Assembly: GCA_038327915.1 (NCBI GenBank)
Contig: JBBQLO010000003.1
Location: 1-50,263, forward strand
Direction of reading: 5' to 3'
Origin: CAIXDB01 sp038327915
GTDB lineage: Bacteria; Patescibacteriota; Minisyncoccia; Phycocordibacterales; DATDWN01
Length of the DNA stretch: 50,263 nucleotides
The position numbers and the translations under genes are program-made. The first letter of the stretch is position 1; each line of letters begins with the position of its first letter. This document shows, one piece after another, positions 43,766 through 50,263 of the stretch. Under the pieces are notes generated by a model, which worked only from the letters and a program-made list of their open reading frames with translations, was not told the origin of the DNA and did not search any database.

Positions 43766-43878
43766 GTGACTAGAAAAATGTATTCATGGAACTTATTGTT
43801 GTCACCTATTGAATTTGATTAAAATTTGACAAAGTGCTATTAATACAGTAACTTAAAAAATGGATTGGGAGAAAAAGT
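43766..43878 (+). promoter_or_regulatory. Upstream region and candidate promoter of the ATP-grasp gene
   Basis: TTGACA (43826-43831) and TAACTT (43849-43854) are 17 nt apart on the plus strand. GGGAGAAAAAG precedes the ATG at 43879. The -10 is weak. Confidence 0.45.
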
Positions 43879-44898
43879 ATGAAACACAAAAAGACAGAAT
43901 CACTCATACTCGGACGGATGTTGCAAAAAATCGCTCCACGGATTGGAGCAATTGTAATCTTGGAGCCAGAATGGAATATCGTCGGACAAATCACATTCAA
44001 AAGTGGTCGACGATCCTACTTTCGATACAACACTGTTGATCTCAACTCGATGGGAGCATCGGAAATTGCAAAAGATAAAGACTACGCAAATTTCTTCATG
44101 AGACAGATGGGGTACCCTATCGTTCCGGGGAGTAAAACGTTCTTCTCAAATCGGTGGGCAAAAGCTATTAAATCAGTTCATCGAAATATTGGTGATGCGT
44201 ATCAGTATGCTAAAAAGTTGGGTTTTCCAGTCATTGTAAAGCCTAACAGTGGGAGCCAGGGTGTAGGGGTTGCCCTCGTGCATAACAAACAAGAGTTTAT
44301 GCGAGCAATGCGAGGAATTTTTACCCAAGATCGGGTGGCACTCGTTCAACGGTGTGTGAGTGGTAAAGATTATCGTCTCGTGGTTCTTGACAACAAAATC
44401 ATATCTGCATATGAACGGATTCCTCTCAATGTGGTTGGAGACGGCAAATCCACCATTGAAAAACTGCTCAGAATAAAACAAGAAAAATTTGTTGCTTCAA
44501 GTCGCGACACTCGGATCAAGCTAAAGGATCCTCGCATTGCGATTAAACTTGCTCATCAAGGTCTCACATTACGTTCTATTCCAAGCAAAGGGGAAGGTGT
44601 GTACCTCCTCGACAACGCAAATTTGTCAACTGGCGGAGACTCGGTGGATGTGACTGATCAGTTACACTTAGCATTCAAGAAGCTCGCGATACAACTCACT
44701 CGAGATATGGGTCTTCGTTTGTGCGGTGTCGACTTCATGATTGAAGGGGACATCAGTAAGAAACCTGGGGTGTATTGGGTTTTAGAAATTAACTCTGCGC
44801 CAGGTCTAGATCACTATGCAAAAATGGGTAGAATTCAGGAAAAAGTTGTCGAGGACTTATATCTCGAAGTTCTGAAACATATGGAGAAAAGACGGTGA
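43879..44898 (+). CDS. ATP-grasp ligase, cyanophycin-synthetase-like
   Basis: The 339-residue protein is an ATP-grasp enzyme that would join a carboxylate to an amine. A central ATP-binding part has GFPVIVKPNSGSQGVGVALV (about 115-134), LVQRCVSGKDYRLVVLD and metal/ATP loops near GLRLCGVDFMIEG and WVLEINSAPGLDHY. Parts such as VVGDGKSTIEKL resemble the ATP-grasp module of cyanophycin synthetase and GshF. It lacks the Mur ligase half of CphA, so cyanophycin synthesis is not implied. Substrate unknown. A terminator follows. Confidence 0.82.
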   Translation: MKHKKTESLILGRMLQKIAPRIGAIVILEPEWNIVGQITFKSGRRSYFRYNTVDLNSMGASEIAKDKDYANFFMRQMGYPIVPGSKTFFSNRWAKAIKSVHRNIGDAYQYAKKLGFPVIVKPNSGSQGVGVALVHNKQEFMRAMRGIFTQDRVALVQRCVSGKDYRLVVLDNKIISAYERIPLNVVGDGKSTIEKLLRIKQEKFVASSRDTRIKLKDPRIAIKLAHQGLTLRSIPSKGEGVYLLDNANLSTGGDSVDVTDQLHLAFKKLAIQLTRDMGLRLCGVDFMIEGDISKKPGVYWVLEINSAPGLDHYAKMGRIQEKVVEDLYLEVLKHMEKRR

Positions 44899-44899
44899 C

Positions 44900-44928
44900 A
44901 ACCGGGGTGCACATATCCCGGTTTTTTT
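44900..44928 (+). terminator. Terminator after the ATP-grasp gene
   Basis: AACCGGG / CCCGGTT with T7, directly after the stop codon at 44898. It runs into the promoter of the next gene. Confidence 0.8.
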
Positions 44929-44929
44929 A

Positions 44930-44935
44930 TATACT
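44930..44935 (+). promoter_or_regulatory. -10 box 6 nt before ATG (leaderless start)
   Basis: TATACT, then ACCCAG, then ATG at 44942. It lies right after a terminator, so this gene needs its own promoter. Confidence 0.65.
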
Positions 44936-44941
44936 ACCCAG

Positions 44942-45400
44942 ATGAAAAAGGTGGAAGAAATAAAAACACCAATTCGAGAACTCACAGAACTGATAAATAG
45001 ATGTGGGGGTGCAATCCTATATACCCCCTTTACCGATGAAATTGATTACAGTGACAACTCATTTCCATTCATAATACATCAGAACAGAATACTTCTACCG
45101 AGTACCAAAATAACTGATCCATATGCATGGGCAGGAACATGTATTTCTATATATAGAGACAAAAATCCCTTCATTTTAATTCCCGGAAAACACTTTGATA
45201 TATACGGCACTCGCCACGGAAAAGGTGGAGGATGGTATGATCGTTTTCTTTCTAAGGTTCCGAGAACTTGGTTGAGAATTGGAATTGCAACTGTAGACGA
45301 GTTCTCGGAAGAACGCTTATCGAGAGAATCTTGGGACGAATCAATGGATTGGCTATTAATACAATATAAGTCGGAATGGATACCATCCAAAGTAAGCTAA
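44942..45400 (+). CDS. 5-formyltetrahydrofolate cyclo-ligase, short form
   Basis: The 152-residue enzyme would convert 5-formyl-THF to 5,10-methenyl-THF with ATP. The signature GTRHGKGGGWYDRFLSK (about 92-108) matches GxRxGxGGGYYDR, and a FIxIPG strand precedes it. The family usually has about 190 residues; the N-terminal helix and first substrate-binding region are reduced. It fits the folate gene neighbourhood. The stop codon is inside an 18-bp hairpin. Confidence 0.85.
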   Translation: MKKVEEIKTPIRELTELINRCGGAILYTPFTDEIDYSDNSFPFIIHQNRILLPSTKITDPYAWAGTCISIYRDKNPFILIPGKHFDIYGTRHGKGGGWYDRFLSKVPRTWLRIGIATVDEFSEERLSRESWDESMDWLLIQYKSEWIPSKVS

Positions 45401-45433
45401 AAGATAGTACCTCTCGGTACTATCTTTTAGCTT
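45394..45433. terminator. 18-bp perfect hairpin between convergent genes
   Basis: Arms 45394-45411 and 45416-45433 (AAGCTAAAAGATAGTACC) with loop TCTC. It overlaps the cyclo-ligase stop and lies downstream of rplK, so it probably serves both directions, although the T-run is short. Confidence 0.7.
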
Positions 45434-45464
45434 AGAAAATAAATTATTTATCCATCGAAGTTAC

Positions 45465-45887
45465 CTATTTCACTTCGACGCCCATACTTCTTGCGGAGCC
45501 TGCAATAATCTTCATTGCGGCTTCGATGTCGTTTGCATTCAAGTCGGGCATCTTTTTCTCTGCTATTTCGCGAAGTTGAGCTTTGGTAATACTACCTACT
45601 TTTGAAACAGCATTTTTACCAGATCCTTTTTCTTTACCCATTGCTTTCAAAATGAGGTTTGTTGCGGGAGACACTTTAACTACAAAAGAAAAAGTGCGGT
45701 CTTCATACACTGAAATTTCCACAGGGACCATATCGCCCTTCATATCTTTAGTAGCATCGTTAAACTGCTTGACGAATTCGCCAATATTCACACCTGCCTG
45801 ACCGAGAGCTGGACCTGTTTTACCTGCTGGAGTTGCTGCTCCCCCAACAATGATGAGTTTTAATTTTTTTGTTATTTTTTTAGCCAT
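45465..45887 (-). CDS. rplK: Ribosomal protein L11 (uL11)
   Basis: The 140-residue protein of the GTPase-associated center begins KKITKKLKLIIVGGAATPAG and contains PALGQAGVNIGEFVKQFND. The C-terminal RNA-binding part has GSITKAQLREIAEKKMPDLN and IIAGSARSMGVEVK. It follows nusG with one extra membrane gene between them. The usual partner rplA (L1) is not next; the next feature is a terminator. Confidence 0.97.
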   Translation of the reverse strand: MAKKITKKLKLIIVGGAATPAGKTGPALGQAGVNIGEFVKQFNDATKDMKGDMVPVEISVYEDRTFSFVVKVSPATNLILKAMGKEKGSGKNAVSKVGSITKAQLREIAEKKMPDLNANDIEAAMKIIAGSARSMGVEVK

Positions 45888-45954
45888 GATTTTTTATTAT
45901 TTCCCTGAAGCGTAGGAAAGAGCACTATACCTTATATGTAAAATATATTCAATG

Positions 45955-46257
45955 TTAACTTTTTTTATAATTATGCTCTAAAAAACGTGTTAGATCGAGT
46001 ATTCCACCAATGAACGTAGAAAGAATGACAATTGCCAAAACATCCACCATAATTATTGCTGATCCCAACCAACTAAGTACTAGAGCCTCGAATATATTAT
46101 GATAGCCCAATCCTTCGCCTCCCCCACTATAATAAATACGTACAGATCCATATATAACTGTACCTAAAAATACTATCACTGCCAAAACAAGACCGATCTT
46201 AAGACCTTTTTTCCAAAAATGCGAACTTTTTTTAACTATAGGTATTTGAGCCTCCAT
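45955..46257 (-). CDS. Small membrane protein between nusG and rplK
   Basis: The 100-residue protein has two hydrophobic segments (GLKIGLVLAVIVFLGTVIYG, about 18-37; LGSAIIMVDVLAIVILSTFI, about 64-83), separated by a Gly-rich loop. It is in the same run as secE-nusG, with 9 nt after nusG. Position with secE suggests a membrane role, but no family is recognised. Confidence 0.65.
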   Translation of the reverse strand: MEAQIPIVKKSSHFWKKGLKIGLVLAVIVFLGTVIYGSVRIYYSGGGEGLGYHNIFEALVLSWLGSAIIMVDVLAIVILSTFIGGILDLTRFLEHNYKKS

Positions 46258-46266
46258 ATATTTTTA

Positions 46267-46812
46267 TTATGATTTTTTAATCTGCAGAAAATCCAACTCC
46301 ACTGGAGTTTCGCGACCAAACATAGCAACAAGTACTTTTACTTTACCTCGCTCTTCGTCTACCTCTGAAACTTTACCCTCCAAATCCTTAAATGGACCGT
46401 CTACAATCATAATGTTGTCGTTTACAGACAAATCAATTTTGTGTTTGGCAGTACCAGTATCCATTCGAGCAAAGAGCTCGTCGACTTCTTTACGGTCAAT
46501 AGGTACCGGATAGACTCCGGAACCGACGAAACCTGTCACACGTGGAGTGTTGCGTACAACAAACCACGAATCATCAGTCACAATCATATCCACGAGAATG
46601 TAACCTGGATATATTTTTTCTTCTTCTTCTACTCGTTTACCGCCCTTAATCTTTATCTTTTTTTCGGTCGGAACAATAACATTAAAAATCTTGTCTTCCA
46701 TGTTAAGAGACTCGATACGTTGTTTCAAATTACGCTCGACAGCATTTTCATATCCAGCGTAAGTGTGGATGACGTACCAATTTCGTCCTTCTTGTAATTG
46801 TTGTTTAGACAT
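46267..46812 (-). CDS. nusG: Transcription antitermination factor NusG
   Basis: The 181-residue protein binds RNA polymerase and couples it to Rho or ribosomes. Start MSKQQLQEGRNWYVIHTYAG at 46812 is chosen; the upstream ATG at 46857 would overlap secE. The NGN domain (10-115) has GYENAVERNLKQRIESL and YPGYILVDMIVTDDSWFVVR. The KOW motif is VDGPFKDLEGKVSEVD. Order secE-nusG is the conserved one. Confidence 0.96.
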   Translation of the reverse strand: MSKQQLQEGRNWYVIHTYAGYENAVERNLKQRIESLNMEDKIFNVIVPTEKKIKIKGGKRVEEEEKIYPGYILVDMIVTDDSWFVVRNTPRVTGFVGSGVYPVPIDRKEVDELFARMDTGTAKHKIDLSVNDNIMIVDGPFKDLEGKVSEVDEERGKVKVLVAMFGRETPVELDFLQIKKS

Positions 46813-46846
46813 AGATGTTGTAATTACACGTGTATTATAATATGTA

Positions 46847-47026
46847 TTATATGACAAATTTAGCTAAAATCATCTTGAAAAGGTAGTCAAAAAAACCTAG
46901 GAAAAAAGAGACGGAAAGAGAAATAAAGACAACAACAATGGTAAAAGCGATAGCCTGATTGCGAGTCGGCCACGAAACGTGTTTCAACTCTCCCTGTGTT
47001 TCTTTGAGATATGTGATGATGCTCAT
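46847..47026 (-). CDS. secE: Preprotein translocase subunit SecE
   Basis: The 59-residue single-helix SecE form is essential for SecYEG. TYLKETQGELKHVSWPTRNQ is the amphipathic family signature and AFTIVVVFISLSVSFFLGFF the membrane helix. It lies 34 nt upstream of nusG, as in most bacteria. A terminator of the preceding gene lies just upstream. Confidence 0.93.
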   Translation of the reverse strand: MSIITYLKETQGELKHVSWPTRNQAIAFTIVVVFISLSVSFFLGFFDYLFKMILAKFVI

Positions 47027-47038
47027 ATATTTTTTAGT

Positions 47039-47057
47039 AAAAAACCCCTTGCGGGTT
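47039..47057 (-). terminator. Terminator after the SIMPL gene
   Basis: On the minus strand AACCC GCAAG GGGTT is followed by TTTT; it lies between the 47076 stop and secE. Confidence 0.7.
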
Positions 47058-47075
47058 CCTTACCATAAGACTACT

Positions 47076-47885
47076 CTATTCTATCTCATACGTCAATGTG
47101 ACATCTGAAGTGAGTTTATTCTCCCCTGTTGGGATCTGAGGAGAAACACCAGAGCCCACGGAAGCAGATTTAGCATCCATAGTTTGGATTCCTCCGTATA
47201 ATATTGGTCGCGGGTTTCCTGATTCGTCAAAATTTACTATTTTTTCTAGGCGAATACCGAGAGACTTGGCCAGAATTCCCGCTTTTGTCTTAGCATTCGC
47301 GATAGCCTTGTCGCGGGCTTGTGTCTGAATCATATCTGGATTGTCTATTGTAAAATTTAGCCCGCTGATGTTTGACGCTCCAAGTGTACCAACTTTAGTA
47401 AGAATAGATCCTGCATCAGCGGTCTTACGAACCTTGACAGTGATACTCTGACTCACTTCATAGCCAACAATCACCGGTGTTCCACCTCGACATGCACCAC
47501 CGACGCAAAGATTGGGAGTATTATAATTATATTTTGGGTAGGTATTGTATCCTTGCGTTTGAATATCTTTTTCATCAACACCAAGTGCCTTCAGTGCAGT
47601 GATAATATCATTTGTTTTTTTAGCTGCGGCATTTTGAGCATCGGCGACCACTTTAGCTGTTTCAGTTACAGAAAAAGAAAATGACCCCGTATCCGGAACT
47701 GCGATCACTTCCCCATGACCACTCACAGCCACGGTATGAGTTGAATTTGGATTACGTCCAATGTGGGAATTTTCCTTCAGCGCATTCACAGTCAGAGTAC
47801 CTATAAAAAGTATTAAGATAATAAGAAGGGTAAATAACGTGTTAAAAAATATTTTTTTATTGTTTGTGTCGATGAATGTGTCCAT
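47076..47885 (-). CDS. SIMPL domain protein (DUF541), membrane-anchored
   Basis: The 269-residue protein has an N-terminal membrane anchor (about 13-34) and a SIMPL domain: HTVAVSGHGEVIAVPDTGSF, KTNDIITALKALGVDEKDIQ, TQGYNTYPKYNY, and ARDKAIANAKTKAGILAKSL. The C-terminus returns to VTLTYEIE. Members are periplasmic or surface proteins of unclear role, some linked to oxidative stress. It is followed by a terminator, so it is probably monocistronic. Confidence 0.9.
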   Translation of the reverse strand: MDTFIDTNNKKIFFNTLFTLLIILILFIGTLTVNALKENSHIGRNPNSTHTVAVSGHGEVIAVPDTGSFSFSVTETAKVVADAQNAAAKKTNDIITALKALGVDEKDIQTQGYNTYPKYNYNTPNLCVGGACRGGTPVIVGYEVSQSITVKVRKTADAGSILTKVGTLGASNISGLNFTIDNPDMIQTQARDKAIANAKTKAGILAKSLGIRLEKIVNFDESGNPRPILYGGIQTMDAKSASVGSGVSPQIPTGENKLTSDVTLTYEIE

Positions 47886-47929
47886 GGTTTTAAGTTAGAA
47901 ATTGAGTAATATGTCTAAAAACAATTATA

Positions 47930-48772
47930 TCACACCTGTCTTTTCGCGATATCGAGGAGATTTTGAAAAAGTGATACAACTGTCAGAGGGCCAACACCAC
48001 CGGGAACAGGAGTAATATGGTATACAATCGGCTCAACTGTCTCAAAATCAACATCGCCACATATTTTTCCATCGATTCTGTGAATACCCACGTCGATCAC
48101 CACCTGTCCCTCTTTCACATAAGACGCATCAATGTACCGTGGCTTACCAACAGCCACTATAAGTATGTCTGCGGAACGAGTTATTTCTCTCAGACCGTCT
48201 GTGTAGGAGTGGCATACGGTCACCGTTGCATTGTGTGCGAGTGCCATGAGGGCGACTGGTTTACCTACAAGATCAGAGCGACCCACCACAACCACGTGTT
48301 TACCTGACAGATCGATTTTGTAATACTCGAATAAAGACATAATCCCGCGAGCAGTTGCAGGCAAACACACATCCGTACTTTGACGCAAAAGAAGTCCCCC
48401 AGCATCTGTTCCGAGCCCATCTACATCTTTTTCAGGTAAAATACAATCTAACAACCCACGAATAAAAACGACATGATTCGAGATTGTAGGCAAAGGCAAT
48501 TGAATAATAATTCCACCAATACGGGAATTATTATTACATTCATGGATAACTTTTTTTATCTCCTTCTCTGTACTATTTTCCTCTAAAATAATATGACGAA
48601 CAGGAACTCCAAGTGCCGCACCAAATAGCACCTTTTGATTTATATATACAGTTGATGCAGGATTGTCTCCGATCTGAATAATAGCGAGTTCGGGTATGCG
48701 CGGTAGAGATGCAAAATCTACCACCAAAGCTTTTTTCAAACTATCACGTACTGGTATGCCAGAAAGTATCAC
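47930..48772 (-). CDS. folD: Methylene-THF dehydrogenase/cyclohydrolase FolD
   Basis: The 280-residue bifunctional enzyme interconverts methylene-, methenyl- and 10-formyl-THF. Motifs: NPASTVYINQK (with the catalytic YxxxK), GGIIIQLPLP, PEKDVDGLG, VVVGRSDLVGKPVALMALAH (NADP site) and ITPVPGGVGPLTV. It links GlyA-made methylene-THF to formyl-THF. Its start overlaps the PAP2 stop by 4 nt, indicating coupling. Confidence 0.96.
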   Translation of the reverse strand: MILSGIPVRDSLKKALVVDFASLPRIPELAIIQIGDNPASTVYINQKVLFGAALGVPVRHIILEENSTEKEIKKVIHECNNNSRIGGIIIQLPLPTISNHVVFIRGLLDCILPEKDVDGLGTDAGGLLLRQSTDVCLPATARGIMSLFEYYKIDLSGKHVVVVGRSDLVGKPVALMALAHNATVTVCHSYTDGLREITRSADILIVAVGKPRYIDASYVKEGQVVIDVGIHRIDGKICGDVDFETVEPIVYHITPVPGGVGPLTVVSLFQNLLDIAKRQV

Positions 48773-49317
48773 AATATCTTAATGTTACGTTGCTTAATTC
48801 TATTAAAGAAATAGACTGAAATCACACATATACAAACACCAACCACAACGCCCCCCACCACATCTGAAAGCCAGTGAACACCGAGATACAGACGGCTTAC
48901 TGAGACGGACACAATGCCAAGCACACAAAAAGTGTTAAAAAAAATGCGCATGGGGCGCGATAAATACGAATCAAATATATACATGAGCATGCCAAAAAAA
49001 ATGGTGACAATAACCGCATGATAACTTGGAAAACTCTTACCGAAAGCGGTAATAACTTGATCAGTCGGTCGGGCTCTGTTAAAGATAACTTTCAAAATGG
49101 AATCAATTACTGCCCCAGCTACTAGCGTCGACACAAAAAGAATACTCCACCGAATTCCCCGAACAAGATATATAAGAATGGCAATAAAAAGCACAACACT
49201 AAGCGAAGCAACGGATACATCAAAGAATGTGGTCAGCAAGTACAGATATTCAGTGGGTCCAGCACCACGGACAGAGGAAAAATATGTCGCAACAGAAAGA
49301 TCAAGAGCCTGAATCAT
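48769..49317 (-). CDS. PAP2-family membrane phosphatase
   Basis: The 182-residue protein has about five helices and the lipid-phosphatase triad: KVIFNRARP (KxxxxxxRP), FPSYHA (usually PSGH, here PSYH) and SRLYLGVHWLSD (SRxxxxxHxxxD). It would dephosphorylate undecaprenyl-PP or phosphatidic acid outside the membrane. The Gly to Tyr change in the second motif is unusual. TATACT lies 6 nt before ATG. Confidence 0.9.
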   Translation of the reverse strand: MIQALDLSVATYFSSVRGAGPTEYLYLLTTFFDVSVASLSVVLFIAILIYLVRGIRWSILFVSTLVAGAVIDSILKVIFNRARPTDQVITAFGKSFPSYHAVIVTIFFGMLMYIFDSYLSRPMRIFFNTFCVLGIVSVSVSRLYLGVHWLSDVVGGVVVGVCICVISVYFFNRIKQRNIKIL

Positions 49318-49323
49318 TAGAGA

Positions 49324-49329
49324 AGTATA
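49324..49329 (-). promoter_or_regulatory. -10 box 6 nt before ATG (leaderless start)
   Basis: TATACT, then TCTCTA, then ATG at 49317 of the PAP2 gene. Confidence 0.65.
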
Positions 49330-49362
49330 CTACACTTTTTATGTATTTTACTGCCATGTCTA

Positions 49363-50263
49363 CTATTTCTCCCATCGAGAAAAAATTCCAGCGGGAAGGA
49401 GGCGCCCGCTCTGTGTTTCTCCGATAGTAAGTTCACCGGAAATCATGGACCCTTGTAAATTTACTGTGATGCCCTCAAGTGCCTGTTTATATGCTAGAGA
49501 CGAATAACCTCCTGCATAGCCGTGCAATACGACAGCGAGGGGCTCAGGAGAAATTACTTTTTGCACACGATCGAGAAATGGGAGTAGATCTTTTTCTATT
49601 TTCCATAATTCTTTTTTTGCTCCTCGCCCAAATGTTGGAGGGTCCATTACCACTATGTCGTATCTCTTTCCTCGACGAATTTCACGCTCAATAAATTTAC
49701 GCACATCTTCAACAATAAAACGAATAGAATCTTCTTTCAGTCCAGATGCATCTCTATTTGCTTTTGCCCACACTACTGCCGACTCCGAAGCATCAACATG
49801 CGTCACAGACGAACCAGCTAGAGTTGCAACAAGAGATGTTCCACCTGTATACCCAAAAAGATTAAGAACTGAAACGTCTTCTCGTGTTTTTTTTGCTTCT
49901 TTTATTTTCTCATACAACCATTGCCACTCGGGCAATTGTTCCGGAAAAAGTCCTACGTGTTTAAAAGGCGAGAGTTTGAGAACAAAAGTAATCGTCTCAG
50001 AAGAAACATGTGAAACAGAAAAAGAAACTTTCCACGTATTTAGTGTCTTGTCTGGTAGATTGCCAGAAATTTTCCATTTTCCTCCCGTATTTAGAGAACC
50101 AATAGAATACTCAAATGATGCTGAAACATTTTTCCATTCTTCCGCGGGTAAAGAACGTTTCCAAAGTGCTTGTGGATCTGGTCGAGAAAGTCTCACTGCA
50201 CCGTATCGTTCAAGTTTTTCACCCTCCCCACTATCAAGTAATTCGTAGTCAGAAGTATGTGGG
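49363..50263 (-). CDS. Class I SAM methyltransferase (RlmI-like), 5' end off-window
   Basis: The frame is open to the right edge, so the start is not in the window; the GTG at 50196 is internal. The upstream sequence reads DYELLDSGEGEKLERYGAVR then SRPDPQALWKR, which is typical of this family's N-terminus. The SAM-binding motif VLNLFGYTGGTSLVA, the acidic ribose contact HVDASESAV, and the DPPTFGRG motif match RlmI/YccW-type rRNA cytosine methyltransferases. The visible part is about 300 residues. The target base is not known. Confidence 0.85.
   Translation of the reverse strand, partial: PHTSDYELLDSGEGEKLERYGAVRLSRPDPQALWKRSLPAEEWKNVSASFEYSIGSLNTGGKWKISGNLPDKTLNTWKVSFSVSHVSSETITFVLKLSPFKHVGLFPEQLPEWQWLYEKIKEAKKTREDVSVLNLFGYTGGTSLVATLAGSSVTHVDASESAVVWAKANRDASGLKEDSIRFIVEDVRKFIEREIRRGKRYDIVVMDPPTFGRGAKKELWKIEKDLLPFLDRVQKVISPEPLAVVLHGYAGGYSSLAYKQALEGITVNLQGSMISGELTIGETQSGRLLPAGIFSRWEK

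Noticed and set aside
43879..44898. Cyanophycin synthetase
   Set aside because: Only the ATP-grasp portion is present; the Mur-ligase half needed for cyanophycin is missing.
49363..50196. GTG start at 50196 for the methyltransferase
   Set aside because: The frame stays open to the window edge with family-typical residues upstream, so the GTG is internal.

Overview
The window looks like a chromosome segment of a Candidate Phyla Radiation bacterium (Patescibacteria), most likely a parcubacterium. The case rests on a 23S rRNA gene riddled with insertions, a eukaryote-type (type 2) IleRS and single-chain GlyRS, a secE-nusG-rplK cluster without rplA, divergent EF-P, RecO without a zinc finger, short intergenic gaps, moderate AT richness, and a very large secreted wall-binding protein of the kind proposed as S-layer in this group. 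No phage, complete insertion sequence or CRISPR array was seen.

Layout. 1-4495 (minus) is a 23S rRNA gene cut by the left edge. It carries four group I introns (sites near E. coli 2593, 2500, 2262 and 1926/1931) and, in helix 45, a stem-bounded intervening sequence of about 290 nt that contains an almost complete 76-nt tRNA-like structure with an encoded CCA. The gene has its own promoter and no 16S rRNA upstream. 5-16.4 kb (minus) holds an MscS-type membrane protein, a winged-helix/nucleotidyltransferase-like protein, rplJ-rplL with an L10-leader, an ABC exporter, small membrane proteins, the 1176-residue surface protein and a DeoR-like regulator with a palindrome over its start. 16.5-20.3 kb (plus) is ftsK, a small anchored protein and recA. 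20.6-21.3 kb has two small membrane proteins with UUCG terminators. 21.4 kb is efp.

22-28 kb (minus) is an operon-like run: M16 peptidase, AI-2E permease, metG, tatD, rpsF, ssb, rpsR. 28-28.5 kb is a graveyard with relics of an IS30-type transposase and a PEP-CTERM protein. 28.5-38 kb (minus) carries glyS, a DUF11-like anchored protein, recO, ileS and argS. IleS contains an inserted histidine-phosphatase domain; argS contains a perfect 21-bp palindrome in frame.

38-48.8 kb is rich in one-carbon and thymidylate genes: glyA, thyA, dcd, a CYTH protein, folA, a decayed folC, a short 5-formyl-THF cyclo-ligase and folD. Together GlyA, FolD, ThyA and FolA form a thymidylate/folate cycle, while the folC relic suggests polyglutamylation or dihydrofolate synthesis was lost or moved. 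The secE-nusG-rplK transcription/translation genes, a SIMPL protein, a PAP2 phosphatase and an edge-truncated rRNA-type methyltransferase complete the window.

A second signal runs through the whole window: many genes have a TATACT-like -10 box exactly 6 nt before the ATG and no Shine-Dalgarno, which predicts leaderless mRNAs. All family assignments are from reading motifs by eye; no searches were run.
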